Positions 28,137 through 40,726 of a stretch of DNA of 64,000 nt are shown one piece after another. Source of the DNA: Anoplopoma fimbria (lineage: Eukaryota; Chordata; Actinopteri; Perciformes; Anoplopomatidae); assembly GCF_027596085.1 (NCBI RefSeq), contig NC_072456.1:17498744-17562743 (forward strand), given 5' to 3'. Numbering within the stretch: position 1 is the stretch's first letter; each line of letters begins with the position of its first letter. The translations under genes and the position numbers were made by a program. Below the pieces are notes generated by a model, which saw nothing but the letters and a program-made list of their open reading frames with translations, was not told where the DNA came from and searched no databases.

Positions 28137-31100
28137 AACACACATTCCCCAGCTGAACAGTACCACTGTAGTGGTGAGATCCTCACTGGGCAGCCCTTTG
28201 ATCTCGCCTCGTCTCTTGTGTCTGCTTTCACGGCCAGCTCTGCATGCAGAGCCGGTTTTTAATATGGCAGCGCACCCTGGGTCCCAGAGTAACAATAAAC
28301 TTTACCTTCAACTGTCAGCAGGTCTTAATCACTGGGATTACTGCAGCACTAAATGTGGGATTCCTGTTAATATTCCTGCCGGTGAAAAAGGTAAACAGAC
28401 CCAAAGAGATAAATATCGGCCAGCCCTCCACAGAAATATCCTTTGGAGTTCACAATCTCATTTTCATCACTTGCAAATATGGCGCAGAAGTCAAAAAGGG
28501 GAAAGAATAAGCCTCAGTTTCAATGAATGTGGACAATCACAATGGAATTCTTTTTTCGGAGGTGGGCTTTCTCCCACAAATGTACTATCGGTCATTCTCA
28601 AAGAGCCGTCAGCAGGGCTGTTATTTGCTGTCCCGTGAGGTATCATAGCTGGAGCTCACCAAGCCAACTAATGGAGCTTCAGAGGCCTGCAAATGGCAGG
28701 CAGCGCGCGCACAGCAGCCTCTGTGGGCAAAATGGATTTAGATGTCCATTTAGTTTAGTTTCCCTGCGGAAAAGAAGAGAAAACAAGCAAGATTTTTCTG
28801 AAACAAAAAACATTATTTTCCTTATTATATTTTATAATATTATTGTGCTGTAGCTCGGGATTCAGTGTTTTTATAAAGTGACTGTAAGAGAAGTAAAACA
28901 TTTTTTTTAAATAAATACCTGTCCTATCATTACATAAGGACAGGATAAATGTATCTCGTTTATACATTTTCATTAATTTTCAGAAATGTTTTTTTATCAC
29001 ATTTATTATTAATAATAAAACCAGGAGGTTTTGTTCTTAGTGTGACGATATTTTAATTTTTTGTCAATGTCAAAATTGCATCTCATGGTTTAGACTTTCC
29101 TTACATTCCCCGTAACAGGCAAAATACTTGAACTGAGCACAAACCCAATTTGACAAAAGTCATCCATATATTCACACACTGGCGTAAAAATGGCGTATAG
29201 TGGAGTGGAGCATGCTGTTTCAGAGGCTAAATCCGCGCTCTGCTGGGTCCAAATATTTTACCATAGCTTAGCTGCTCCACCCCATTGCCCCTTCATCTTG
29301 CTTTGAAAACACCACTGGATTATAGGCCGTTGTCTCAGGACTCAGGCGGCTTGACTCCTTGGCGACACGGGTCTCACGCCCGTGTCATGTTGTGGGAATT
29401 GTCGACGGACAGAGAGAGAGATTTAAACAATTCAAGAGGACAGTCTCTTCAGGGAAGAGCCACTGCAGGCTCTGAAATGTTGGGCCTGTGAACAAGTGTT
29501 CATGCATTTTCAACAGTGATATCATTCACAGGGAATGCAATTCAGGTCGTTTTGAATGAATACATTAAGTAACAAGGGGCAGCCATTTATTTAGATTGTG
29601 CTGTATAGTCAGTGTTTAAGGCTCTGCATGGCTGCGCTCTGGTTACGCGAGCAAAATGGCTTTGTGTGCATTTGGATATTTTTTTTCCACACTTTTTCAA
29701 CCTCATTCTTCCAATTGTACTCCATGGAAGTGACCCTACGTACTTCATTTCTTTACTAGCACTTTGAAACAGATTTGAATGTATGAATAAACCCATGCAA
29801 TCATATGCCTGCGACATCCCCGAAACTAGAACCACATGCATATTTTGATAAATAACTTTTTCGCTTGAAAAGCAGGGTTTTCTCACACATTTGTCTTTGG
29901 TTTTTTTGTTTTTTTATGATAAGCTTGGCGAGTAAAGCGAGTATTATCAGGCAGAGACGTTTCCATTCCCCTATTCCTTTTAGTTAATTGAATTGCTATG
30001 AATCCTGCTATCACAGTGTTAGCACCACGGATATATGATGGCAGTCTTTATTGAAATGATTTCCATGGGTGTTTGTCTCACTCCTGGCTCTGTGTCAGGC
30101 TTTCAGGAAGAGAGACAGAGAGAAAGAGGCGGGGATAGACAGACGGGGGGGACGTGGGGAAAAGAGAATATGAAATTGATTAGTTAGCTGGAATGGAAAA
30201 TAAAGACTTCATCAGGATCACTTTGTGCAGTCTGCACAATCAGCTGTGAAACAATACAGCCTCCCTAATGAGGACAGAGAGGCAAGGACTGTTTGCGCAT
30301 CTGTGTACCTGCATGATTTTTATATGTGTGTGTTTGCTTGTTGTTGTGCCACTGAAACGAAGGTGAAAGGGATCGGAAAGGGAGAGTACGTATTCAGAGG
30401 GTTTGCGTCACATTCACTTAGATCCTCCACAAGAGTTTTCATAAATCAAAAAGTCTGCGTCGCTGTTTCTCCATCCACCAGGCAAAGATCCAAATGAATC
30501 TCCTTTTAAATTCTCACTTGAGTGCTGTTGAATTTCATTTTTGAAGTCTCATCAAAGATTAGAAGTTTATTTATCGTGAACATTTGTGGGAAAAGAAGTA
30601 GAAGCAGTGCCCTTCTGGGTGACAAATTTTATTCCAACAGAAAACACAACCATTTGAATTGTCAGCAAATGCAATTATAAATTACTGTTTAAGATAAATA
30701 AAAAGGCTCACGTATTTGCACTGTATAGATTTAGACAGTGTGGTTTATTTTTTACATTTCATAAAAACAACTGTAGGATTTATAATATTTATTAATATTT
30801 ACAATTTTGTTTTCAACCATATGTAATAAATATTAAATTGAATATAATAAATAAATATTCGTCATTTTAAAGAACATGACTACCTTTTGGTAAAGAAAAC
30901 GGAAAATCATTATAAAAGATAAATATTTTTTTTCACACAGATACTGTCACTCCACTCAGGAAATTGGGGAAATTATGTTATGTTATCCTAATTTATGATG
31001 TGCAGTATTCAGACAATTTGGGCTTCTAAAAAAATAAGCCAAATTATTTTCTCAAATTTTCTCAAATTAACCTTTTATTTTTCTATATCTTTAAGCATAA

Positions 31101-33342
31101 CTAGATCTCTGTAGTCTCTGCTATGCATTTAAGATTTAGATGTACTCCTACCATTTATTTTTACTGCTACTTGGAAGCTTATGTAGCAATTTATTTGATC
31201 TTCATCACCAAATATGGCAATAATGTGATACACAGGAAAAAGGAGGTTCTCACTTGAAATTGTCCACTTTTAGATCAACAGAAAGCAGTCAGAGGAAACA
31301 AACCATCTGTATTCGTGTCTTGGTCACAGTCAGGCAGCTGATGTTGATGGTTCACATTCTCCCTCTGAATCAGTCATTCAGCCATGTAGTCGCTGCTCCT
31401 TATACCTGAATAAACCTCTGAAATACATTCGATAAAACTGCATGGATGGCATGACAGAGAGGCTCAGCAGATCCAAACTCAATGAACACTGAAGTAATAA
31501 TTGACACGTTTTAAAAACAAAACATAAAAAGTTCTCGCTGTGCAAATTATAATGATAATAAATTCAAATAAATTGACAAAGCAATCAAAACTGAAGAAGA
31601 TACAATATTGTCAATTTTCTAAATGTGCCCCTCCTTAGCTCGTCATCAGGGTGCCAATAACGCTGCGAGACACTGTATTTATAACACCTCAATACACAAG
31701 ACCATCATTTAAAGGATAATTGGGAAGTTCCTATTATCAACACCATGGACAGTTGTGAGATTCATTAAACTCAAGTCTCCAACCATGAGGGGGAAGATAC
31801 GCACCAAACTGGGGCACGTTGCAACTGCCAATCAAGACAGAGCACCAACAGGCAGGCGTCCTATCAGGAGCCTCCTCCAGGTCATGCTGACGAATCACTC
31901 AAAACTTATTATTTTTTTCCTCTCTCTTCATTCTCTCCTCCTTACTTATCTCTATGCTGATAGAGTATTCTGACTGAATGTGAGTACGTTTGTATTGCCA
32001 CAGTGTTGCTCTCACACTCTCCCCTCCCCTGGTTATTTTGGTACGGTAGAGAAACTGTGGCTGACTCCTGGAAGAAACCCTCTGGCGGCTGCTATTTATA
32101 GGGAAGGGACACAGTCACATTTGCATCTGGAGCTTATGAGAGACAAAAAGACTGAGAGAGAATGAGAGAGAAGCATGAAGGATACAGTCATTTTTTTAAA
32201 AAATAAATAATTTACCCTGTAACCTAAGTCACTTCTTTCCAGGACAAATAAAGGAAGAAAGGGGTTGAGAAAAAAGGGGGGGGAGCAGGCGGGAGGGTAA
32301 GAGAGACTTTGTCCAGATTCTCTTTTTCTTGCCCTCCTGAGTGAAAAAAAAACCCTACCTTGAAATAAGAAGGGCTGACCCAAATTGAATTAAATCGATT
32401 TGGATTCTCCTGAGCCTGCCTTTTCCACAGTGTACACAGTATTATCCTCCATTTCCTGTGACAGTGTCATGAGCAGTATGCATTACTCAGCTCCTTTATA
32501 AAAAATACTCCGGAGCTACGCTATCGATTCTTGCGCTTCAATAATTGAGCCGCCAATGCAGAACAATGACGTCCCCGTTGTTTCCATTTGTGCCGTTGAA
32601 AGTGCATATCCCTCACGGCCTGCTCACGAGGAAAAAAAACAGCGGCCTGTAGGTATAGAGTGAACACGTGATGATCACAATGGCATCAGTACAATGTGTA
32701 TGGATTCTGACTCAGACAGAGAGGACAATCCCTGGGTCTGCCCCTGCAAGCCACAGGGCCTTAATGCTGATTAAATCCTGGATATTTTTAAGGATTCATG
32801 TCTGATTTCTTGCAGAGAAAAAATGGAGAAAAGAGAAAGGGGGAGACGGAAAAAACATAAAATCGCTTTGATGGTTTAAACAAGCTTTCTGCCTGTGTTG
32901 GCTGACTCTGTTTGAAGTTGCATGTTGAGGTAGGCTGTGATCTGCATGAGGCTCAAAGTGTGCAGCGGTCAACATGAGATGGAGCGCACAAACGCTCACT
33001 ACGTCACTGGGAGCATCATAGAGACGCAATGAGGGCCTCTCAAACAGATCACAGCATCCTAAATCTCTCTCCGAAGACGCACAGACTCCACCAGAGACTG
33101 AGTGAGAGAGATTGTGTGAGCTTATTTTCCGTCTGTGTCGGACGTCTCTATATGACAACCACAACAGCCCAAAATATCCAAGTGACCATCCCGGAGCAGG
33201 CTTTGAGCTCGTTTAGGGTTCACCGACACATTAAGACGGCATAATTAAAGAGTGGCGTTGAAGTGTGAAAGGAGATGTGTTCTCGAGGCTTTCAAATGAG
33301 GCCATTTACATCGGCGTTGTTGTCAAAAAGAAAAAATCGGAT
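28135..33342. other. Gene-free interval
   Basis: No supported exon; the 155-codon frame at 28,171-28,638 has no coding bias. A small hairpin GACACGGG/CCCGTGTC lies at 29,364-29,386. 30,500-31,200 is strongly AT-rich. 32,480-32,640 (containing TCAATAATTGA and GAACAATGACG) looks like conserved noncoding DNA. Confidence 0.5.
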
Positions 33343-33359
33343 GGGGGGGGGGGGGGGGG
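33343..33359. repeat. Poly(G) run of 17
   Basis: Seventeen G bases after ATCGGAT. Confidence 0.9.
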
Positions 33360-33437
33360 CTTAAGATATAAATATGTTAATGCATGTTTACCCCCATTCA
33401 CCGCAAGGGCATGGGCGCATTGAGTGTGGTGGAGGGG

Positions 33438-33539
33438 GGCTGAATGGGGAGAGTTAAGGAAGAGAGGCAGAGGGAGAAGTGGGGATAAAAAGATAGAGAG
33501 TGAGGGAGGGGAGGAGGAGGAGGGGATGGGGGGGAGGCG
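33438..33539 (+). repeat. Purine tract with quadruplex-forming G runs
   Basis: About 100 bp of almost pure purine on the plus strand. From about 33,503 there are successive G runs separated by A-containing loops (GAGGGAGGGGAGGAGG...GATGGGGGGG), satisfying a four-run G-quadruplex pattern. It could also form an H-DNA triplex. Confidence 0.75.
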
Positions 33540-33967
33540 TATACATTATTAACTACGACTTCATCACATGTTCCCAGTTTCTCGGGGACTTATTATTCCG
33601 AGGCGCTTTAATGAATAACAAGAAGAAGAGGGCAGAGAGGGAGAAGAAAAGCGAAAGGGAGTGATTGATGAAGCGAGTGCAGACACCGCCACCAGCTGGC
33701 TCGCTCTAGTACTGCTCCACAAGCAGGAATGCCAGGGAGATGTACTGTTTGTAAAAAATAGCCACAGAGGGCAACAACCTCTAAAGTGTCTCTGGCATTA
33801 GCATTTGACAAGGTCCCCGCCTGCCACGCTGCATATAGATTGGGATTTGCTTTGTCAAGGATACCTGTCAAGCGGACGCATGACAGCCCAGATTTCGTGA
33901 GCTCTGCGCTACAGCGAGGTTGGACATCGAGGCGGGCACTCTGTAAAGCCTCCCACTGGGTGTGTGT

Positions 33968-33970
<3 letters not shown>
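33540..33970. other. Gene-free interval, conserved-looking
   Basis: 33,541-33,620 and 33,786-33,950 are complex sequence with moderate CpG (CATTAGCATTTGACAAGG, GGATACCTGTCAAGCGGACG). There is no splice-bounded ORF. A regulatory element is possible but unproven. Confidence 0.35.
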
Positions 33971-34028
<58 letters not shown>

Positions 34029-34029
34029 C
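33971..34029. repeat. (TG)n microsatellite
   Basis: About 25 uninterrupted TG units, then TATGTGTG. Confidence 0.95.
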
Positions 34030-35894
34030 AGAAAAGAGAGAGAAAGTATGAGTTAGAACAAGTCTTTATGCTCAAGAGTGTTTGTGTTTGCAGGTGTGTG
34101 TGTGCCTGTGTCCGTATGTGTTTGTGTAATTGCAAAAGAAAATTGGAGGTTCGCTGTATCCAAGGTGACCGCTGCCTCTCCTTATATTTCTTTTTTTTTT
34201 CTTTCTTTTCAAGAGTTGGGTGGGGGCATTTCTGATCACCAGCGTCCTACTTTCCACAAGTTTATCCTCTCACGTAAGAGGAATGGACATTTCTGTGTAA
34301 TTCCCTGCCATATTACTCACTGTCTGCTGGTCATTACCAATGCAGAAAAAAGGGAGACAGAGAGAGAAAAGGGAGGGAAAGTAAGAGAAGAGAAGGCTTT
34401 CTTGTTCAATAAACTTAATGGCCATATAGAAAGTTTGTTCTTAAAACTTTAGTTTCGGCGATGAGATGTTGTGTTACAGTCGTATGAACATCCAGCAAAT
34501 CTGGTTGTTAGACAGAAACGCTCCAAAAGAGTCGCTGAGCAGCCTCTTGCATGCTGCAGGGCCTCAGAAAGAAGAACGCAGAGACAGTGAGTGAGTGAGC
34601 GGAGAGAAACTTTGGACCTTCCGGGGTAGAAGCAAAAAAGAGGATGCGAGTCAGAAGTTGTCGGGTCCATTTACAGAGTGGTGGGATCCAGGCCTGTGCG
34701 CTCCCTGCTGCTGCATGTGTAGAGGATTGTTGCGTGAGGAATCATGAGAGAAGAACGGCTTTTTCACTTTTACCTGATCCCTACATCTGTCCATACCCCA
34801 GACGTTTCTCTGCTCTTCTTAAACCTCGAGCTCTTCTTGACTCTTATCCATACAAACAGGTATGTCGGGCCAACACTACACGTATGCCACGGGCTGACAT
34901 GTCCTTTAGAAGTGTTTTCTCATTAATGAGTAAATTAATACATCTGTCACTCCAACAGTTACTATAACTAAGTCACTAACTTAAATTGATATATTGGTTA
35001 ATGTAAAGGTGCCCAACCAACAAGGACTTTGGTGTTGCAGTTTTATTTCATATAGTGTCCAGATTGTACCATGACAGTTTTTCAAGCCTTCACAAAATAA
35101 GCTTTTTGCATATATTAAAGATAAAAATAAAGTCTGTGCGTAGTTTAAATAAATATTTTACAGGTAACATCAGATTAAATATATTTAACAAATTTTATTA
35201 CTCATTGTAAAAGGGACAGCAAAAGCTCTATATGTAAATAGAAGTTACAGAGGTTACAAAGTTATAAGATTTTGAATACATTCACAACTTCCAAAATCAA
35301 ATTTTAAAACCTATTTTTTTATTCTGTGAAAGAACAGATATTGCATTCTAATGTGAATATGTGATTCTGAAAAAAAAAAAAAAAGCAGCACTTCCGAAGC
35401 TGTCTGCCTTGCGAGCACTGAATGCACCGCATGCTGGGAGTCCCACAGCATCACTCTCATTCACTGAAATATAAAATGTAAAGTTAGCTCAAGATCAACG
35501 ATTAAAAGTTCAACAACATTCGTAACGATGGCAGAGAAGCACATAGAAAAAGAGAGACACCGCGTACTAACAGCAAGCGTTACGTCATGTAAACAAACAT
35601 GTACCTATCAACTGTGCACTTGAGATAAGATTGGAAACGTAACCACTTTTTAAACAGAAATCACTAGTTTAACATTATTATATTACTTGAAATATAATAA
35701 TAATATAGCCAACAGCAAGAAGTCCGCTGGCCTATCACTTTTATTTATGTAACTAATAAGACCCTGGTTTTATGTAGCAGCATTTCTATATTTTGTACAA
35801 CTTGAATTTGTTCTTGAAGTCACTCAGAGTTGATAAAAACTTTTTTGTGAAAAGCCCATTGTATAAACTTTATCTGCTTTAATGCCATAGTTTG
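34030..35894. other. Gene-free interval
   Basis: No firm gene. A consensus donor AACAG|GTATGT on the plus strand at 34,860/34,861 follows about 250 bp of GC-richer, transcript-like sequence with an open frame from ATG 34,744 (MREERLFHFYLIPTSV). This could be an exon of an unannotated transcript or chance. 34,970-35,380 is AT-rich with an A-run at 35,370-35,384. Confidence 0.4.
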
Positions 35895-35916
35895 TGTAAT
35901 GTAATGTAATGTAATG
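35895..35916. repeat. (GTAAT)n pentanucleotide repeat
   Basis: Four to five GTAAT units. The unit equals the L2-LINE tail unit, but no LINE 3' hairpin precedes it, so it may be a lone microsatellite or a tail whose body has decayed. Confidence 0.8.
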
Positions 35917-35984
35917 TTTGCCATACTGCATTTATTGCACAGTGGACTGGAGCAGATCCTGAAATTAGTGCCTCTAAGTACTGA

Positions 35985-36105
35985 ATCGAGAATCAATTTT
36001 GTATCCGCAGTAGTTTTGAATACAGAATCAATTTTGAATCAAATTGGACCCAAAGAATCAAAATGAAAGGGAATCGTAAGATACTGAAAGATTCACAAAC
36101 TTAGC
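35985..36105. mobile_element. Possible degenerate hAT-like repeat fragment
   Basis: The stretch is built of GAATCGAGAATC, GAATCAATTTTGAATCAAATTGG and GGGAATCGTAAGATACTGAAAGATTC. This imperfect GAATC iteration resembles ends of teleost hAT-like elements (GAATCGTAAGGTACCAAAAGATTC type). There is no clear opposite end, so the family and borders are uncertain. Confidence 0.35.
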
Positions 36106-39100
36106 CTTAAGTGTAAGCAACCTAATGAACAGCCAGTCAGTTAAACTCCAGACCGGCCATAAATAAATGTTAAACTTGTTAAATGTTAAAAGAGAAAGTC
36201 AAAACAGTGGGAGTTTTTGCAGTGAGGAACGCCGTTAAATGAAATGACAGGGAGCATTAATAAGGTTTCAGCGTATTCTCAGTCGCCGCCTCAGTTTTGA
36301 TGCCACTCCAGATCAGAAGCAATGTTGACGGCAGAAGTTAGTGAGAGGTGACGTCTTGTCAAAACTTGAATACCAGCCCGTCCGTAATGGCTGTAAACCT
36401 CGACAGTCCGTCTCCCACAAACGATCGCAGTCTGGCCTGGTCCTCGTCATCTTTATTTTGTAACTCTAACCCCATCTGCAGCTGTTTTTGCAGCCCTTTG
36501 ATTTTCCTTTTTCTTCCCAACAATCAGGCCAACTGGTACCGTGTTGCACTAAAGGCTGCTACTTCTCTGGTGTGTGACAGCTTAACTGTTTCTCTGCTTG
36601 GCAAAGACTGAGTGCCAGCAAACAAGCAGCAAAGTCCCAGGGATTCAGCTGGTGACTACCGACAGCCCGACTTCACAGACATTGCTAACCGTGTTTATTA
36701 CAAGGGGGCAGAGGTCACGCATTTCCTAATAACCTCAGGCGGGGGCACGCCGTCGCGGCTGGCTGCAGAGAAAAGGCGGTGGCGGACGAGAGCGGCTGTC
36801 GCACTTGTTTCCCTCAGAAGAAGAAAGGAAGGGAGTGACTCTAGAGTTGGAGTTTAAGAGTTTTGGGAATTAGGAGGGTCTACACCTGTAACCAGTCACT
36901 CAAAGCCTGTCATCGCCGATCTCAGCCATTCATCATGTTTGTAAAATCATTAATCTCATTCCTCCACAGGAGCAACTGGTTGCAGATGGGATCCATCCCC
37001 GTCTTGTTCCGCTAAGCGATACCTTCATCTGTTGCGTCTCGCTACTGAGGCGGCTTACATCCACGCTGACAAGTTACAATCTGAAATTAAAGCCTGTAGT
37101 CACTCTTGTGAAAAACTCCTCTCTTTTGTCCCGAGGTTGTAGCACGCGCACGCAATAAGCAGTGACATATAAATGTATCAGTCGGTTCTCTAGGTGATGA
37201 AAACCAGGATGAGTTCACATGCAGCCTCAAGACCGAATCATCTATCATGTTGTCGTACAAGACTGGACAAAAAGTTCACATGCACAGACCCTGAAAGCAG
37301 TGGGTTTGTACGCTGGCTGCAGCAGAGGTAATCTCCCAAGACTTGGCTTTATTGCCTCTCTCAGCCTGATAATAATGTTAAGACTCTGGGCTGCTCTGGT
37401 TTGTGGGGCTCCGGCTCCCCAATCAGCCTCCATTTGGCTGTGGGGAAGAAGCTGATATTGGCCAGACTGCATCAAAACTTCCCCTAACAGGTTAAACCTC
37501 AGTTTACACTGCAGACACACATAATGAAACTGACACACACACACACACAAACACCCACACACTCATACAATGAGATGCACACTGAAGATAAACCTGTATT
37601 TTTTCAACCACACATTCACAAGTTATATATTATTTGTATACTGGCACTTACATATGTTAAAGCTCATTAGAGAACCGTTTTCTCTTTTTGTTCCCTCATG
37701 ATTCTGTAAAGTTAAACCAAACACACACACACACACGCACACACAAACGCAGTCTATGGTTGTCTTACAATACCTTGAAAACTCTATTCAATACCATTTT
37801 TGATATTACATGGAAAAAGTAACACCATTTAGGGCATAACGTTTTAGATTTTTATAAAAAAGATAAATAGCAGTGAGTGTGTCAGAGAGAAGAAAGAACA
37901 AAAAGCGTAGGTGGTACCCAGTGGGTGGAAAATTTTAGTATCAATTTGTATCAATACTAAGGTATACTTAACACTAACTGAGTCAAATATTCAAACCCAA
38001 TACTCTTTTTATGGCTGCACCATTATCATGTGCAATTCTTTTTAGATAGCTGATGTATCATTTAATACACATTTCCACAAACTCAGCCCGACATATTTGG
38101 TATCTTTGGAAACTTTTTTGAACTTAGCTAGAATTCGAAATATAGTTCTGTGGGTTTGGACGATATACCTCTGCACAGCATGAGTTTGTAATGACTGAGC
38201 CGCAGTCGGACTGCTGCTTGTTAAAGTTTTTAAAATTAAGAGTTGAGATTAAAGAAGGAGAAAACTTTCTGGTTGGTAACTCTGGTCTTAATTTTCATTT
38301 CTGTGGCCATCGTTTTCTAGAGGTTGTGACAACACTGTACTCACCAAAGTAATTGCTGAGATCTTGGAACGAGGCTACTTTACTGCAATGCAGTCCAAGA
38401 GAAACAAATAACATTATCAGACAGGTAGTAGACAAGCGATATATGATTACCCATAAAACCTTGGGTTCGTACATTAAGCTTTATTCCAGCCTAAACTGTG
38501 ATGGATTTTACAACGGGACAATTTTCTCTTCCAAATAAGTACAGTATGTTTATCCAGGGAGCTTTTTTTAAAACCAATCTGATCATCTGACTGCTCAACT
38601 TGTTTTTAACTATGTCACCATGTTCCCAGACCTCAGCAATTAACTTTGAGTGTAAACGTTCTATTACAGATAGGATCGATGGCAATGGAAATTACGAAAA
38701 TAAGACCCGGGTTTTATGAAACTGGAATTTCCCTTTAATAACATTGTGAGGACAGAGTGGGTGTTAAGGTGTACATGTTCCTGTTGCCAAACTACATGAA
38801 ATAAATGATGCAATTACTTAAACAGTACTACACATCCCTCTCCCAAATTGCACAGCTGTGACCATGTGTGTGTTTGTGTGTGGCCGCTCGTTCACATGCA
38901 CTCTTCTGAATTTATCATGTCACATAAACTCATGGTTGCTAAACTCTTCGGGGGGCCTTTTAAAGAGCCGATACTCTCAAAAACACTCTTTCACACAAAC
39001 TATAAAAACACACACACACACCCCCAGCCTTGCTTCTGGGGTTCAACAGTTCATATGGTCACCTTGTGAACTATCCTTCAACCTCCCTTAGACATCAGTG

Positions 39101-40159
39101 GTCCCTCTACTCTCCAGAGCAAAGGGAGGACTTAAATGAAATAATAAATATACTCAGTATGGCTCCCACTTGCACACCAGGCCACTCTGACCCCTCTCAG
39201 GACCTTCCAGACCAGGCAGGAAGAGCCAGCGAGGGGCAAGGAGTGGGAGGATGTGGGAGAGGGAGGACTGTGTGTTGCTCAGGTGACCCAGGAAATGCCT
39301 GGAAAAAGGCTGGGGACCATATGATTGTTTCAGCAGGGCCGGACGGTTCAGCAGTGGCCAACGGGGGAAAAAACGGAGCCATGGCTGAGCTGGGGTGAGC
39401 CAAGCTAAGCCAGGCAGCTGGCAGACATCACAGGAAATATGTTTGTGTGCTCTGGACACGGCAGGTCAGGAGGGCTATGATCCAGGAGGGAGAGAGAGAG
39501 AGATGGAGGAGGCAATGGAATAAGGAGATAAAAAGGAAAAATAAACTGTGGAGGGAAAGAGCAAGGCAAGAGAAGGAGGGGCATGAAACAGAGTATAAGC
39601 TGTTAAGATCAACAAGACAGATATTAATTACTGCAATATGCACTTCCTGTTTTTTTAAAAAAAGTTTAGTGTGGAACTGAGCACAAAAAACAAATAATAT
39701 TCAGTAAGTAGAAATGAAGGTGGGAATTCTGAAACTCTAAAGGAAATCTCACAGAGCTTGAAATATTCTTCAAAACATCTGTTACGTGATCGTTATTATA
39801 TCTACTTCTCCCGAACTATATTATCTTTAACAAGTGATATATGTCGACTCTTTTTTTTGAGCCTCCAATGTGTCCTTGACCGCAAACAGGACACCGTAGG
39901 AGTGACGTCCACAGGCCCAGATGCTGCGGTCTGTGAAAACACGGTGTGGGCGATCCCTCTCTCTCTGAGGGCTCGAGTTCAGAGCTGTTATAACATGAGA
40001 GGACAGTGGGATTAGGTGAAAACCTACAGCTGTGGCTGGAGTGTGTGTGGGGTGGAGAAGGAAAGGATACAAAAGATTAGAAGGATGGGTGGTGGATTGA
40101 AGGATGGAAAGATTGTGCTTGACATTTGTATGCAAGGAGATGAATATATGTTTACCTTT
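36106..40159. other. Gene-free interval
   Basis: No supported exon. Contains a CpG-dense patch at about 36,715-36,815 (GGGGGCACGCCGTCGCGGC...), short CA repeats at 37,532-37,550 and 37,721-37,745, and possible degenerate DNA-element sequence at 37,780-38,110 (GTATCAATTTGTATCAATACTAAGG). The open frames at 39,030-39,400 are not splice-bounded. Confidence 0.45.
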
Positions 40160-40160
40160 A

Positions 40161-40207
40161 CATTACATTACATTACAGTCATTTAGCAGACGCTTTTATC
40201 CAAAGCG
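40161..40207 (-). repeat. LINE 3' hairpin and TGTAA tail
   Basis: The minus strand reads CGCTTT-GGATA-AAAGCG (40,191-40,207), a perfect 6-bp stem with a GGATA loop, then TCTGCTAAATGACTG and about three ATGTA units. In the UnaL2 family this 3' stem-loop is the element recognised by the reverse transcriptase, and the short tail is needed for target-primed priming (established for eel UnaL2). Here it is intact. Confidence 0.8.
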
Positions 40208-40345
40208 ACTTACAGGAAGTGTATTCAACATAGGTATTCAAGAGAACTACTAGTCACCAGAAGTCATAAGTGCATCTCCTTTCTTAAACAAGCATCTAAA
40301 AGCATAAACCAGAGCAAAAGTATAGTGCAGAAGCAAATTACTACG

Positions 40346-40457
40346 AATACAATAAGTGCAATGAACTGATACAAATACAATAAGTGCAACAAACTAATAC
40401 AAATACAATAAGTGCAATGAACTGATACAAATACAATAAGTGCAACAAACTAATGCA
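40346..40457. repeat. 28-bp minisatellite, four copies in alternating variants
   Basis: Four exact-length 28-bp units lie head to tail (40,346-40,373; 40,374-40,401; 40,402-40,429; 40,430-40,457), followed by a partial fifth. All share AATACAATAAGTGCAA. Units 1 and 3 continue TGAACTGATACA. Units 2 and 4 continue CAAACTAATACA (or ...ATGCA). The array is therefore a duplicated 56-bp dimer. It sits in the 3' UTR of the LINE fragment. Confidence 0.85.
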
Positions 40458-40464
40458 ATAAGTG

Positions 40465-40716
40465 CTACGAGGAAGGCTCAGGGTAGTACTTCATGAAGAG
40501 GTGAGTTTTCAGCCTGCGTCTAAAGATGGGCAGTGACTCTGCTGTCCTGACGTCAGTGGGGAGTTCATTCCACCACTGAGGGGCCAGGACAGAAAAAAGC
40601 TGTGACCGGGTGGATCGGCCGCAGGGACCTCTGAGCGACGGGGCAACCAATCGCCCCGAGGCAGCAGAGCGAAGTGGTCGGGCGGGGGTGTAGGGCTTGA
40701 CCAAGGCCTGGAGATG
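40465..40716 (-). pseudogene. C-terminal fragment of LINE ORF2 (reverse transcriptase)
   Basis: The frame reads HLQALVKPYTPARPLRS..., then VLAPQWWNELPTDVRTAESL and FRRRLKTHLF, then stops at TAG (40,465-40,467). The block W-N-x-L-P-x-x-x-R followed by F-x-x-x-L-K-T-H-L-F is typical of the extreme C-terminus of L2/CR1-type ORF2 proteins. No stop or frameshift interrupts the roughly 84 codons present, so the insertion may be fairly young, but the catalytic domains are absent. Confidence 0.8.
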
Positions 40717-40726
40717 GCCTTTACAT

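Larger units (their letters stand above)
40160..40717 (-). mobile_element. 5'-truncated L2-clade (UnaL2/Maui-like) LINE
   Basis: Read on the minus strand, this is a C-terminal piece of a reverse-transcriptase ORF, a stop, a 3' UTR with an internal minisatellite, a conserved 3' hairpin and a tail of TGTAA repeats, in that order. That is the arrangement of the 3' end of teleost L2-type non-LTR retrotransposons. The rest of the element (endonuclease and polymerase core) is missing, so it is a dead-on-arrival truncation. A 9-bp direct repeat CCTTTACAT at 40,155-40,163 and 40,718-40,726 brackets it and may be the target-site duplication. Confidence 0.85.

Noticed and set aside
28171..28638. 155-codon plus-strand frame
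   Set aside because: Composition and codon use look random, and two other frames overlap it.
31785..31900. Basic frame MRGKIRTKLGHVATANQ resembling a small ribosomal-type peptide
   Set aside because: No family recognised, no splice sites, and stops shortly after.
35895..35916. A second L2 LINE tail
   Set aside because: The TGTAA unit matches, but no 3' hairpin or ORF2 remnant lies beside it.
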